This document shows positions 18,039-27,026 of a stretch of DNA of 64,000 nt, piece after piece. The notes beneath the pieces are model-generated. The model had not been told where the DNA came from, searched no databases, and worked only from the letters and a program-made list of their open reading frames with translations. Where the stretch lies: the NCBI RefSeq assembly GCF_022870885.1, contig NZ_CP091509.1, positions 434,001-498,000 of the forward strand. The letters run 5' to 3'. The position numbers and the translations under genes were made by a program. The stretch is from Neisseria dumasiana (GTDB lineage Bacteria; Pseudomonadota; Gammaproteobacteria; Burkholderiales; Neisseriaceae). How positions within the stretch are numbered: the stretch's first letter is position 1; each line of letters opens with the position of its first letter.

Positions 18039-21000
18039 TTATTGTGTTGAATCGTTTTCGCGTTTAGGCGGCATGGGAGCAAACCAGCCTACCAGCAGGA
18101 GCAGCAGTCCGACCACGATGAACGACACAATTCGTGCGATGCCGCCGCTGTTGCCAAGTTCCACCAAAAAGAGTTTGGCAACAACCAGCCCCATTAATGC
18201 GGCTCCGATAAACCAGCGCGTGCGGCGGTGTTTTTGATGGCCGTTAACCATCAGTGTGATTGCTGCTGCCGACCAAACGATGGAGAGGCTGGCTTGCAGG
18301 CCGAATGAAGCGGTAAGGGTTGCGAAATCCCACGCTACATGGTCGAAGAAGTGCCATGCACGCATCACGCCGGCGCTCAGCGAGACAAAGGCCAGCAGCA
18401 CGGGTGCCGCCAAAATTTGGCGTTTGGCTTCAGCAGACCATTCCTGCGGTACCCATGTGTACGGTTGGCGCAGGTATTGCCAGATTAAAGCGATGATGGA
18501 AAGCTCCAGCGGATTGATGACAGGCAAGTAGGGCAGGGGCGCAGGAGCGTGAGGCGCAGAGAAGTTTACCCACAGCAGCCAGCCGGCGGCGTAAAGCGCA
18601 CAGATTTGGCTGCCGAAATGCCGGTAAATATCAGGATAACGCTTAACCGGCCCGATGGCTTTGGACGACTGGAAATACAGCCATGCGGCCAGCGGTACGA
18701 CCAGCCATGAAAGCTGCGCCCACACGCCGTTGAAATGGAGAAAGACGCTGCTGCTGACCAGCCATGTCCAACATGCGCCGAAGATCAACAAGCCTATACG
18801 TTGATAGATCGCATTGATAGACGGATGCAGGGTTTGCATGTTGAGAATATAAACATACAAAGCCGTGCCGACCAACAATAAGAGGCCGTCTGAAAGCGGT
18901 TGGTGTAAGTGGAAGAAAAAGTCTGAAAGCGTGTACAGGCCGAAGATGATACCGAACGCCAATGAAGCGGTTTTTGCCTGCCGCCAATCCAGTTTGCGGG
19001 CGGTAAAGGCAAACGGGGCAAACAGGATAACCGGTATCCAGCGCATCGACATCCACAAATCGTAGTCCAGCAAAAACATGCCTTCAGAGAGACCGTGCCA
19101 GCCCAGCCACAATGAAACGGCCATCATTGCCCAGCCGCCGAGAGAGTGGGCATCGCGCAAAGATGAATGGGCAGCTTGGTATTTAGGTTTATGCAGGCCG
19201 TAAGCCGCCGTGCCGAGCAGCAAGGCGCAGAGAATGAGCCACGGTGCCGAAGCAGAGTGTTCGTCTTGAATCAGAGTGGTGCTGACTGCAAGAACATACG
19301 CGCCGTACAGCAATGTATAAGCGGTGAGAATGATTTGCGGGTGTTTGCGTTGAATGTGCGAGCAGGCTGTCGTTAATACGGCGAAGGCGATCATGCTGCC
19401 GGTTTTGCCCCATATCAGCAAAGGCAGCAGGGAAGCGTGCAGCAAAGCTAAGGTCAAAACCGCTTTTTGGGCATTGTTCTCCCAAGCTGCCGCTGGGTTT
19501 GGCCGCTTCAAATGCTGGAAATACATCCAGCCGCCGCCCGCCGCAACCAGAAGCGTACCGAGCAGCGGGCCTGACAGCATGGTTTCTGCGCCCGCGCGGT
19601 AGGTGGAAAGCTGCGTCAGCGCGGCCAATATATACACGCCGACGGCGCCGAGGCGGGCGGCAGGTTGCTGCTGGCGGATGCCGAAGGTATAAACCAGTGC
19701 CGCTTCAAGCGTCCATGCTGCTGCCGTCCATTGTTGGTCGAAGGCCAGCGGTACGGCTAAGGTGGCAAACAGGAAAGCCAGCAAAGTGAAGGCTTGTTTC
19801 ATTACTCGCATGTCCGTACCCATGCGGGCAAAGCGCAAAGCAAACAGTGCGTAAACGGCGGCGAAGCCCAATGCCGACCATGCGGCCGCGTTTTCCCATG
19901 TTGCCACCATTCGGTATTGCAGGCCGTAAGCCAAAAAAGCCGTGCCAAACAGCAAGGCGCTGTCCAACATATTGATATGTGCGCGGTGGACGGTGATGTT
20001 TTTGAAGATGTGTTCCAACGAAGCATTGTCGGCGGCTGATTCGGCGGTTTGTCCGTGGCGTTTTTCCTGCAACACTTTGCGGGCAAACAAACAGGCAATC
20101 AGCGTGTACAGCAGCCAGTGGTAAATCAGGAACGGCTCGGTGGTGGCAAAGTGTTGCGGCGTGTAAGCCTGTGCGCCCCAGAAGGCTCCGATGGCAAACG
20201 TGCCGATAAAACCGGTTAAGTTGAGCGAACGCCAAGCCTTAAACCACGCGATGCCTGCCACGCCGGTGTTGAGTAAGGCAAGATAAGAAAACAGTATCAG
20301 ATAACGCCCGCTGCCGTCTGAAACCAGCAAAGGCGCAGCCATACCGCCGATTAAAGCGACTTGCGCCAACACCAAAGCGTTTTGCCGCACGGCCAACGCC
20401 GCCATCAACACCACCAGCGCCACCATTACCGCAAAGACTGCCGGTGCGGGCAGCAAAGGATGCAGTTTCAAAGCGGCCAGCGAGGTCAAATACATCACCG
20501 CTACGCCGAAGCCCTGCAGAATCAAACCGTAATCACGCTTACGCTTTTGCAGTTTCCAGCCGGCCAACGTAGCAACCAAACCGGCCGCGCCTACGGCTGC
20601 ATAACGCGCGCCGATGGGAATATAGATATATTCGGAAGCCAGCCGCAGCAGAAAGGCCAGTCCGAGAAACAGCACGATGACACCGGCTTTCAGCAATGGG
20701 TTGCCGCGCATAAACCATGCCTGTATCGGATGCTCTTTAGCCGGTTTTTGGGGTGCGGGTTTTTCGGATGCTTCGACTGCCGTTGTTTTCTGAGCAGACA
20801 TTTCAGGCGCAACCGGAGAGCTTGGTTCGGTTGCCGCTTTATGCCGGAAGGTTGCGGTAGGCTGCACGCTTGCCGGTTTGGCCGTTTCTTCCGGCACATG
20901 CACGACGGCGGGTTTGTCGTGCCGGATGGTTTGAACGGCAGGAAAGGCCGTCTGAAAAGTATTTTGAGCAGGTAGCGCTGTTTGGGCCATTGCGCCGTTT

Positions 21001-21290
21001 GGAGTAGGAACAGCCGTTTCAGACGGCCTCAACGACGGAGCAGGCCGGGGCTTGGCCTCGGATAAAACACCACCGCCTTCAGCCTGAGGCAGTTGCTGTT
21101 TCAGAGCTTCCAAATCGTTTTCCAGTCGGGCGAGCCGTGATTCCCAGTTTTCCCGCAACTGCTTTTCGGCATTATCTTTGACCACATTCACAACAAGCCA
21201 AAATATCGAGCCAAGCACAATGCCTTGCCAAATATTGCCGAATAAAAAAGCGAGGGTAATCGGTATCACTAAACCTAAATACTGCAGCAT
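18039..21290 (-). CDS. DUF2339 polytopic membrane protein
   Basis: A 1083-residue protein. An N-terminal membrane segment (about 1-35) is followed by a coiled-coil stretch (about 42-66) and a Pro/Ala-rich linker to about residue 180. More than 20 hydrophobic segments then run to the C-terminus. This is the arrangement of DUF2339 proteins found in many Gram-negative bacteria, whose function is unknown. The C-terminal sequence ends with KREND and no other domain is visible. It is a single-gene unit. Confidence 0.85.
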   Translation of the reverse strand: MLQYLGLVIPITLAFLFGNIWQGIVLGSIFWLVVNVVKDNAEKQLRENWESRLARLENDLEALKQQLPQAEGGGVLSEAKPRPAPSLRPSETAVPTPNGAMAQTALPAQNTFQTAFPAVQTIRHDKPAVVHVPEETAKPASVQPTATFRHKAATEPSSPVAPEMSAQKTTAVEASEKPAPQKPAKEHPIQAWFMRGNPLLKAGVIVLFLGLAFLLRLASEYIYIPIGARYAAVGAAGLVATLAGWKLQKRKRDYGLILQGFGVAVMYLTSLAALKLHPLLPAPAVFAVMVALVVLMAALAVRQNALVLAQVALIGGMAAPLLVSDGSGRYLILFSYLALLNTGVAGIAWFKAWRSLNLTGFIGTFAIGAFWGAQAYTPQHFATTEPFLIYHWLLYTLIACLFARKVLQEKRHGQTAESAADNASLEHIFKNITVHRAHINMLDSALLFGTAFLAYGLQYRMVATWENAAAWSALGFAAVYALFALRFARMGTDMRVMKQAFTLLAFLFATLAVPLAFDQQWTAAAWTLEAALVYTFGIRQQQPAARLGAVGVYILAALTQLSTYRAGAETMLSGPLLGTLLVAAGGGWMYFQHLKRPNPAAAWENNAQKAVLTLALLHASLLPLLIWGKTGSMIAFAVLTTACSHIQRKHPQIILTAYTLLYGAYVLAVSTTLIQDEHSASAPWLILCALLLGTAAYGLHKPKYQAAHSSLRDAHSLGGWAMMAVSLWLGWHGLSEGMFLLDYDLWMSMRWIPVILFAPFAFTARKLDWRQAKTASLAFGIIFGLYTLSDFFFHLHQPLSDGLLLLVGTALYVYILNMQTLHPSINAIYQRIGLLIFGACWTWLVSSSVFLHFNGVWAQLSWLVVPLAAWLYFQSSKAIGPVKRYPDIYRHFGSQICALYAAGWLLWVNFSAPHAPAPLPYLPVINPLELSIIALIWQYLRQPYTWVPQEWSAEAKRQILAAPVLLAFVSLSAGVMRAWHFFDHVAWDFATLTASFGLQASLSIVWSAAAITLMVNGHQKHRRTRWFIGAALMGLVVAKLFLVELGNSGGIARIVSFIVVGLLLLLVGWFAPMPPKRENDSTQ

Positions 21291-21447
21291 GGTTCAACCT
21301 TTATGAATATGTTGATGACATTATAAAGACAGCAGCTGTTTAACTTGTTGATTAGATATTAATCGGTGTGTTTTTAAATTAATCGTTATGCTTGGAAATG
21401 TTTCGGCACGTTTGATCAACGGTGTAATAAAGGCCGCAGTTTTGAGA

Positions 21448-21476
21448 AAAGGCCGTTTGATTTTTTCAGACGGCCC
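21448..21476. terminator. DUS-type hairpin beside hemW
   Basis: AAAGGCCGTTTGA and TTTTTTCAGACGGCC pair with one mismatch. It is placed just after the hemW stop and can end that minus-strand transcript. Confidence 0.55.
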
Positions 21477-21503
21477 CGTTTCGCTTGATGAGGGCAGATA
21501 CTT

Positions 21504-22679
21504 TTACAAAAAGCACTGCAACAAATCATTTAAAAACCGCCGCCCCAGTTCAGACGGCCTGAAAAACAGCGGGTCGTTGTCCAGCAGACCTTGCTGCTGC
21601 GCGGTGCGGATTTGCGCGGCGATGTGTGCGGGCGAGATGCCGGTGCGCTCTTGCAGCCACGCAGCGGGCACGCCGTCGGTGAGGCGCAGGGCGTTCATCA
21701 TGAATTCAAACGGCAAATCTTCGGCGGCCACGGTTTTGCGTTCGATGGCATCGGTCGGGTTGCCCTTCATGGCGGCGAGATAATCGTTGGGGTGGCGTTT
21801 GCGGGTGGTGCGCTCGATGCGGGTAGGGTAGGAAATCTTGCCGTGCGCGCCCGCACCGATGCCGATGTAGTCGCCGAACTGCCAGTAATTGAGGTTGTGG
21901 CGGCATTGTTGCCCGGGGCGGGCGAATGCGGATGTTTCGTAATGCTCGAAACCTGCGCTCAAAAGCTCGGCGTGAACGGCATCTTCGATATCTTGCGCCG
22001 TTTCGTCTTGCGGCAGGCCTTTGGGCGGTGTGTGGCCGAAGGGTGTGTTTGGTTCCATCGTCAAATGGTAGGCACTGATGTGGCTTGCGCCGGTGGCGAT
22101 GGCGGTTTGGATGTCGGATAAGGCCGTCTGAACGGTTTGGTTCGGCAGTGCATACATGATATCGACGTTGACTTTGTCGAACAGGCCGAGAGCGGTTTCG
22201 ATGGCATTCAGGGCTTCGCTGCGGTTGTGGATGCGCCCCAATGCGCCGAGTGCGGCATCGTTGAAACTCTGTACGCCGATAGAAAGCCGCGTGATGCCTG
22301 CGTCTTTAAACCCCTGAAATTTTTCTTTTTCAAACGTGCCGGGGTTAGCTTCGAGCGTGATTTCGGCTTGCGGTTGCAGCCTGACAAGCGAACGGATGCC
22401 GCCGAGCAGACGGTCTATCGAGGCCGCCTGAAACAGGCTGGGGGTGCCACCGCCGATAAAAACCGTTTCGACGGGCCGCCCCCACACATTGGGCAGCTCG
22501 GTTTGCAGGTCGGCCAGCAGCGCATCAATATAGGTTTGTTCGGCCAAATCGCTTTTGGCTTGATGCGAGTTGAAGTCGCAATACGGACACTTGCGCACGC
22601 ACCACGGGATGTGGATGTAGAGCGATAAGGGGGGCAGGGCTGTAAGGTAGCCGGGTTGGGAAAAAGTGATTTGAGACAT
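21504..22679 (-). CDS. hemW: Radical-SAM heme chaperone HemW
   Basis: A 391-residue radical SAM protein. The CxxxCxxC cluster motif is at Cys27, Cys31 and Cys34 (WCVRKCPYCDF), with the fourth family Cys-type residue nearby, then GGGTPS and the EANPGT segment. HemW resembles anaerobic coproporphyrinogen oxidase (HemN) but lacks its long N-terminal extension and is thought to deliver heme. Length and the C-terminal winged-helix-like HemN_C region match HemW rather than HemN. It lies directly after the small membrane protein gene on the same strand. Confidence 0.9.
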   Translation of the reverse strand: MSQITFSQPGYLTALPPLSLYIHIPWCVRKCPYCDFNSHQAKSDLAEQTYIDALLADLQTELPNVWGRPVETVFIGGGTPSLFQAASIDRLLGGIRSLVRLQPQAEITLEANPGTFEKEKFQGFKDAGITRLSIGVQSFNDAALGALGRIHNRSEALNAIETALGLFDKVNVDIMYALPNQTVQTALSDIQTAIATGASHISAYHLTMEPNTPFGHTPPKGLPQDETAQDIEDAVHAELLSAGFEHYETSAFARPGQQCRHNLNYWQFGDYIGIGAGAHGKISYPTRIERTTRKRHPNDYLAAMKGNPTDAIERKTVAAEDLPFEFMMNALRLTDGVPAAWLQERTGISPAHIAAQIRTAQQQGLLDNDPLFFRPSELGRRFLNDLLQCFL

Positions 22680-22685
22680 GAATAT

Positions 22686-23177
22686 TTACAAAGCTTTTTG
22701 AATCAAGCGGTTGATTTGGGGTGCGCGGAAAACCAATATGAGGCCGATAACGAGTTCTGCCGCAGTCATGATAATGGCCGAAGATTGGTCGGCGGTAAGC
22801 ATCTTCCATACATCTGTTTGATAAGTATTGGTAAACGCTTGGTAAAGGCTGAACCAATAAATGCCGTCTCTTAATGCGTTAGACAAGGTCCAAATGCCGA
22901 TTAGGATAATGCCTGTCGTCAGCCACGGGGCAGGGTGTTTGGGTATGGTCTGTTGTTCCTGTTGGACTTGGGGCAGCAGAATATTGGCAATCGTGGCCGG
23001 AAAAAACCACAGCACCAGCCAGCAGATTGCATAAACCAGATAAAGCGGAGCCATTTGCAGGGGCGAGATGTTTTCATCAAAAGCATACGCGCCGACAAAC
23101 CCTGAATTAAGGGTATGGATACACCATACGATCACGAAAAGACGTATGGCAACAATCAATATTTGTTTGGGAGACAT
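22686..23177 (-). CDS. Four-helix membrane protein of unknown function
   Basis: A 163-residue protein with four hydrophobic segments (about 7-28, 45-66, 85-105, 130-152) and a short basic C-terminus. I do not recognise the family. Its pattern is shared with the broken gene just upstream (23273-23774): MxPKQI start, a lysine/glutamine-rich cytoplasmic loop before WLxTGxxLxGIW, and a final LIRK tail. The two are therefore tandem paralogues. It ends 6 bp before hemW and may be cotranscribed with it. Confidence 0.7.
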   Translation of the reverse strand: MSPKQILIVAIRLFVIVWCIHTLNSGFVGAYAFDENISPLQMAPLYLVYAICWLVLWFFPATIANILLPQVQQEQQTIPKHPAPWLTTGIILIGIWTLSNALRDGIYWFSLYQAFTNTYQTDVWKMLTADQSSAIIMTAAELVIGLILVFRAPQINRLIQKAL

Positions 23178-23220
23178 AGCAAATTTTCTGAATATTTATG
23201 TGAAAAATGAGTAAGTGATT

Positions 23221-23260
23221 GAGGTCGTCTGAAAAGTAAATAGGTGGTTTTCAGACGGCC
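23221..23260 (-). terminator. DUS-variant hairpin between paralogues
   Basis: GAGGTCGTCTGAAAA, a C-to-T variant of the usual uptake sequence, faces TTTTCAGACGGCC across 12 bases. It ends the upstream membrane-protein transcript. Confidence 0.6.
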
Positions 23261-23272
23261 TTATCAAAAATA

Positions 23273-23774
23273 TTAAGAAGCCACTTTTCGAATGAGGCCG
23301 CTAAACAAAGTCGGTTTTATGCATAAGGCCAGCCCGAAAATCATGGTTATGCCGTTATATATAATAGCCCGTGAAGAAACGATGCTTGTGCCGATTGGAT
23401 CCGTAGCCGCAAAAGCATAGTAGAAATCGATGCTCAAATTGGCTAGAGCCGGCACTGCCATCCATATCCCCATCAAAACCAAACCGGTGTTTAACCACAG
23501 TGCAGCGCTCTGAGGCATGTTTACTTTCTCTTCGCTGTGCACGGGCAAAACTTTTTCAGCAATGCGCGGTGCGAATTTCCACAATAGTCCCCATACGGCA
23601 AACCAAACAAAGAAAAGCACTATTTCCAGCAAGAGCAGATAAACGGCATCTTCCTCACGTAAAATGATTTCTATATGTGCCAATATTGAAGAAAAAGAAA
23701 CGCCCACAAAGCGCAAAAACGCATAAAAAAATCAGTAAACGGATAACGATAGCGGTAATTTGTTTCGGAGTCAT
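23273..23774 (-). pseudogene. Frameshifted four-helix membrane protein
   Basis: The downstream frame encodes 147 residues from a TTG at 23716 and resembles the neighbouring 163-residue protein. A natural start, ATG at 23774 giving MTPKQITAIVIRLLIF, lies in another frame. The two frames meet at a run of seven T (minus strand; plus 23725-23731). With six T the protein would read straight through as ...RLLIFYAFLRFVGV and match its paralogue. It is therefore a frameshift, a phase-variable tract or a base-call error. Confidence 0.65.
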
Positions 23775-23807
23775 AATAAGTTTTCAGACGGTCTGTTTTT
23801 ATGGTTT

Positions 23808-24416
23808 TTATGGCTTATCGGGATACAGCAAATCAATTTTTTTCTTTAATTCTTCTAATGCCAACCCGCGGTGGCTGATGCGGTTTTTGGTATCGGGGTC
23901 AAGTTCGGCGGCGGTGCAGCCCAACTCGGGCAGGTAAAAATGCGGGTCGTAGCCGAAGCCGTTTTCCCCCGCCGCCTGCTGCTGCCAAACGCCGCGCCAG
24001 ATGCCTTCGGCGATAATCGGCTGCGGATCGTTTTCATGGCGCACCAAAACCAGCACGCAAACGTAATAGCAGCTTTGATCGGCCTTGTCGGCCAGTTCGG
24101 CGGACAATTTGGCATTGTTGGCAACATCGGATTTCGGGTTTTCACCGGCGAAACGTGCCGAATAAATGCCGGGTGCGCGACCCAAAGCAGGTGCGCAGAT
24201 GCCGCTGTCGTCGGCCAATGCCGGTTTGCCGCTGTGTTTGCTGGCATGGCGGGCTTTGGCGATGGCGTTTTCAATAAAGGTAACGTGCGGTTCGGGGCAT
24301 TCGGGCACATTGAACGCCGATTGCGGCAGCACTTCGATATGCCGGCCTGCAAACCAGCGGGAGAACTCTTTGAGTTTGCCGGCATTACCGCTGGCCAAAA
24401 CGATTTGCTTAAACAT
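23808..24416 (-). CDS. rdgB: XTP/dITP pyrophosphatase (Ham1 family)
   Basis: A 203-residue nucleotide-sanitising enzyme that hydrolyses inosine and xanthosine triphosphates to keep them out of DNA. The family motifs are SGNAGKLKEF at residues 9-18, ADDSGI (about 69-74) and GYDPHFYLP (about 150). The conserved SHRGLALE is near 180. The start at 24416 gives the canonical N-terminus. It overlaps the upstream small membrane gene by 8 bp, so the two are translationally coupled. Confidence 0.95.
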   Translation of the reverse strand: MFKQIVLASGNAGKLKEFSRWFAGRHIEVLPQSAFNVPECPEPHVTFIENAIAKARHASKHSGKPALADDSGICAPALGRAPGIYSARFAGENPKSDVANNAKLSAELADKADQSCYYVCVLVLVRHENDPQPIIAEGIWRGVWQQQAAGENGFGYDPHFYLPELGCTAAELDPDTKNRISHRGLALEELKKKIDLLYPDKP

Positions 24417-24660
24417 GTTTGTTTTCCTGCTGTTCCGCCTGTATCCGCGCAGCTTGAACGGCTTTATTCCGTGCCACTTGGCGGATATAGAGGGCGAGAC
24501 AGGCAATCTGGCCGAACACGGCTGCAAAGGCGAATAAGAAAGCAGCTACGGCAAATTGTTTGCTTTCGATGGAAAGCAGCCAACTTCCGAGCAATACTAA
24601 AGTCATGAATAAAAGCGTAAAAAAGGCAATGCCGAGCAGATAGGTTTTGCGGGCGTTCAT
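24409..24660 (-). CDS. Small two-helix membrane protein
   Basis: An 83-residue protein starting MNARKTYLLG with two hydrophobic segments (about 8-31 and 36-58) and a charged C-terminus rich in Gln, Glu, Ala and Lys. I do not recognise a family. The frame is open to 24690, but this ATG gives the better membrane N-terminus. It overlaps rdgB by 8 bp. Confidence 0.6.
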   Translation of the reverse strand: MNARKTYLLGIAFFTLLFMTLVLLGSWLLSIESKQFAVAAFLFAFAAVFGQIACLALYIRQVARNKAVQAARIQAEQQENKHV

Positions 24661-24728
24661 ACAGTGCTTGCGGGGATAAAAGAAAGGCATTATAGCGGAG
24701 AATCAAGGTGCAAGGGCAGGCGGGTTTG

Positions 24729-24875
24729 TATAGTTAATCAACTTAGACTTTGCTACGGCGTTGCTGCGTCTTAGCTCAAGGAAAATGATTGTGTAAGCCG
24801 CTAAAGCGGCAACAGAATCGGTGCTGTGCTGCCTGCGGCTTGCTGTTTTGTATTAAAAATAAGCTGATTGACTAT
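24729..24875 (+). repeat. Correia-like repeat element
   Basis: Begins TATAGTTAATCAACTTAGAC and ends AATAAGCTGATTGACTATG. The full Correia core is recognisable inside: CTACGGCGTTGCTGCGTCTTAGCTCAA and AAGCCGCTAAAGCGGC. It lies about 100 bp outside the left edge of the island. Confidence 0.85.
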
Positions 24876-24975
24876 GAGATAGAGAGAATAGAGATAAGGC
24901 GTTTAAGCAGAAGGAAAATCTACTTCGGCATGAAGTTTTATGTGCCAATAAAAATAAAAAACAAAGCAAAAAAAC

Positions 24976-25003
24976 AAACAGCACAGAAAAATCTGTGCTG
25001 TTT
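24976..25003 (-). terminator. Displaced terminator of the tRNA-Val/Asp operon
   Basis: AAACAGCACAGA and TCTGTGCTGTTT form a perfect 12-bp stem with a four-base loop. On the minus strand it is followed by TTTGTTTTTTTG, a strong intrinsic terminator. Directly next to it, at 25014-25028, lies the copy of the tRNA-Asp 3' end. Before island insertion this hairpin would have followed tRNA-Asp by about ten bases. Confidence 0.85.
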
Positions 25004-25013
25004 TGTTAAATAT

Positions 25014-25028
25014 TTGGCGGAGTGGACG
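25014..25028 (-). repeat. attL: copy of the tRNA-Asp 3' end
   Basis: TTGGCGGAGTGGACG is identical to 53828-53842, where it forms the acceptor end (including CCA) of tRNA-Asp. Two copies in direct orientation, 28.8 kb apart and next to an integrase, mark the ends of an integrated element. Confidence 0.85.
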
Positions 25029-25148
25029 TCTGCCATATATAGTGCCGTATTGTTATTTGCCATTTCAATAGTAATTTTCAATTCATATAGTTATAAATTT
25101 ACCAGTACCAGATAGACCTATATTGTGCCATGATATCACTTTAAAAAT

Positions 25149-25168
25149 GGTACACAAAATGGTACATA
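25149..25168 (+). repeat. Putative integrase arm site, left
   Basis: A 20-bp sequence GGTACACAAAATGGTACATA matches 19 of 20 bases at 53756-53775, near the other end. It contains GGTACA twice. Position, just inside each att copy, suggests integrase or AlpA binding. Confidence 0.5.
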
Positions 25169-25183
25169 TAATGGAAGAGGTGC

Positions 25184-26398
25184 ATGATGGGTAAAATTTT
25201 AAAAAACTCTGATATTTTAAAAATCAAAGCCGGAGAGAAGGCGATTGCCCAAGGCAGCGTACAGGGTCTTCAATACCGTCCTTCTGCAACGACGAATGGG
25301 CATGGCCAATGGATTTTCAGATATGTGAATCCCGAAGACGGTAGAAGAAAACAGATCAGCCTGGGTGTATTTCCTGATGTAGATGTCAATGCAGCTGTCA
25401 AATTGGCTTCCGAATATCGTTCCAAGCTGTCACAGGAAATTGATCCTCACAAAGAAAAGAAGCTGGAAAAGCACAATCAAAGCATTCCCACTTTTCACGA
25501 AGCTGCAATCAAACTTCATTCGATCTTGGAACCTAAATGGAAAAACCCAAAGCATAGCCGGCAATGGATTAATACTTTAAAACAATATGCTTTTCCGGTT
25601 ATTGGGCACTGTCGAATGAATGAGATTAAGGCCGCTGATATAGAAAAGGTACTCTCGCCTATTTGGAATGAAAAACAAGAAACAGCCGTAAGGGTTCGTC
25701 AGCGTATCGGCAGTATCTTTGATTGGGCAATAGCATCCGAATATTGTCAGTTTAATCCGGTTCCGGCGACACACTATCTGCTTGCGCCTCCGACACCTAA
25801 AAAACAGCGTGTAGAACATTTTCCGGCTATGCCGTGGAAAGATATTCCGGAATTTATTGCCAAACATTTGAGGAATGGGGAACACTACAATGTAACAAGG
25901 TATATTGTGGAGTTTGTCATTCTGAGTGCGTGCCGTTCAGGAGAAGCTCGCGGGATGGTTTGGGAGGAAGTGGATTTTTCCAATCGAATTTGGACTATTC
26001 CGGCTGAGCGTATGAAAACAAAAGCAGTGCACCGAATTCCTTTAACGGACCGAATGTTGGAAATACTAAGCATTCTCAGGGAGTTTGATACCCAATTCGT
26101 ATTTCCGTCGCCGTCGAAACAACAGCAATTGTCGGACATGGCATTAACGTCTTTCCTACGCAAACATTCGGCGCACAGCAATATTAAAGGCCGGGTGGCA
26201 ACCATGCACGGTTTCCGTTCCAGTTTTAGAGATTGGTGCTCTGAAAACGGGAAGGATCCCATACAGGCTGAAAGGGCATTGGCTCATACGGTCAAAAATT
26301 CCGTAGAAGCTGCTTATCACCGGACGGATCTATTGGAACAGCGTTTTGTACTCATGCAGGATTGGTCTAATTTCTTAGGCAGCTATCATAAAGAGTGA
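25184..26398 (+). CDS. int: P4-type tyrosine recombinase (island integrase)
   Basis: A 404-residue site-specific recombinase. The N-terminal DUF4102-like arm-binding domain spans about 1-95, a SAM-like core-binding domain about 100-200, and the catalytic domain the rest. Catalytic residues are visible: Arg near 250 (SACRSGEARG), His-x-x-Arg near 341-344 (MHGFRSS), His near 367 (LAHTV) and the nucleophilic Tyr near 377 (AAYHRTD). Start ATGATG follows GAAGAGG. It is inside attL and presumably integrates and excises the island at tRNA-Asp. Confidence 0.95.
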   Translation: MMGKILKNSDILKIKAGEKAIAQGSVQGLQYRPSATTNGHGQWIFRYVNPEDGRRKQISLGVFPDVDVNAAVKLASEYRSKLSQEIDPHKEKKLEKHNQSIPTFHEAAIKLHSILEPKWKNPKHSRQWINTLKQYAFPVIGHCRMNEIKAADIEKVLSPIWNEKQETAVRVRQRIGSIFDWAIASEYCQFNPVPATHYLLAPPTPKKQRVEHFPAMPWKDIPEFIAKHLRNGEHYNVTRYIVEFVILSACRSGEARGMVWEEVDFSNRIWTIPAERMKTKAVHRIPLTDRMLEILSILREFDTQFVFPSPSKQQQLSDMALTSFLRKHSAHSNIKGRVATMHGFRSSFRDWCSENGKDPIQAERALAHTVKNSVEAAYHRTDLLEQRFVLMQDWSNFLGSYHKE

Positions 26399-26768
26399 GA
26401 TCGGATTTAACGGAGAACCATATATATAGCCCACACATAAGCCTATATAGTTAATAGAATATTTGACAAATTTCTTTAATTTTTTTTAAAATATTGACGT
26501 TCGATATCCATTGCATGATGGACTGCTTTAAAGCAACCTCAGAGACAGAATTGGATGGTCTGAGAACCGCTCCCCCAGGCCCGTAGCTCAGGTAAAAACG
26601 ATCTGATTCAGTTTGACCCTGATATTTTAAGGTGTCTCATAAAATTGTTAAAATTTGCCCAACTGAAAATATTACGTCCAATGCCCGAATAGCTGTAACT
26701 CGGTGCTGCGGTGGGGTGGTTGGCGAATAAAGAAAAACCGAGTTTCCTTTTTTATGAAGGGAAACATT
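26399..26768. other. Intergenic region between integrase and alpA-like gene
   Basis: About 370 bases without a gene. It starts AT-rich, with long T and A runs around 26470-26500, then contains TTGACG and a GC-rich stretch around 26565-26590. I see no clear repeat. It probably holds the promoter of the AlpA-like gene. Confidence 0.4.
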
Positions 26769-26948
26769 ATGTTACTCACAAGAAAAGAAGTGGCTAAGAA
26801 ATTGGCGCTTTCTGCGAGTAAATTGGATGAAATCCGCAAAAACGATATCACTTTTCCGCAACCTCTGTATTTGACTGAGTCAAAAAAGATGATTCGATGG
26901 AAAGACTCCGATGTCGAAGCATGGATTGAGTCCAAACGGATTTTTTAA
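26769..26948 (+). CDS. AlpA-like small DNA-binding regulator
   Basis: A 59-residue protein, MLLTRKEVAKKLALSAS..., with the helix-turn-helix of AlpA/MerR-like excisionases (about residues 4-26), then FPQPLYLTESKKMIRWKDSDVEAWIES, which is highly typical of prophage AlpA proteins. AlpA activates or directs excision of P4-type islands. The start at 26769 follows AAGGGAAAC; an in-frame ATG at 26754 is possible. A perfect terminator follows. Confidence 0.8.
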   Translation: MLLTRKEVAKKLALSASKLDEIRKNDITFPQPLYLTESKKMIRWKDSDVEAWIESKRIF

Positions 26949-26956
26949 AACCATAC

Positions 26957-26982
26957 AACGCTGCATTTTTGCAGCGTTTTTT
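26957..26982 (+). terminator. Terminator after alpA-like gene
   Basis: AACGCTGC and GCAGCGTT pair around ATTTTT and are followed by TTTTATTT. A clear intrinsic terminator. Confidence 0.85.
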
Positions 26983-27004
26983 ATTTGTGAAAGTGTTAAA
27001 TAAA

Positions 27005-27026
27005 ATAGCGGGCCGAAGCCCGCTAT
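27005..27026 (-). terminator. Minus-strand intrinsic terminator
   Basis: ATAGCGGGC and GCCCGCTAT pair perfectly around a TTCG loop (minus strand), followed by TTTATTTAACAC. It faces away from alpA and would end a transcript coming from 28 kb on the minus strand, where there is no protein gene. Confidence 0.75.

Noticed and set aside
24789..25115. 108-codon plus-strand frame left of the island
   Set aside because: Spans a Correia-like element, the displaced terminator and attL; not a gene.
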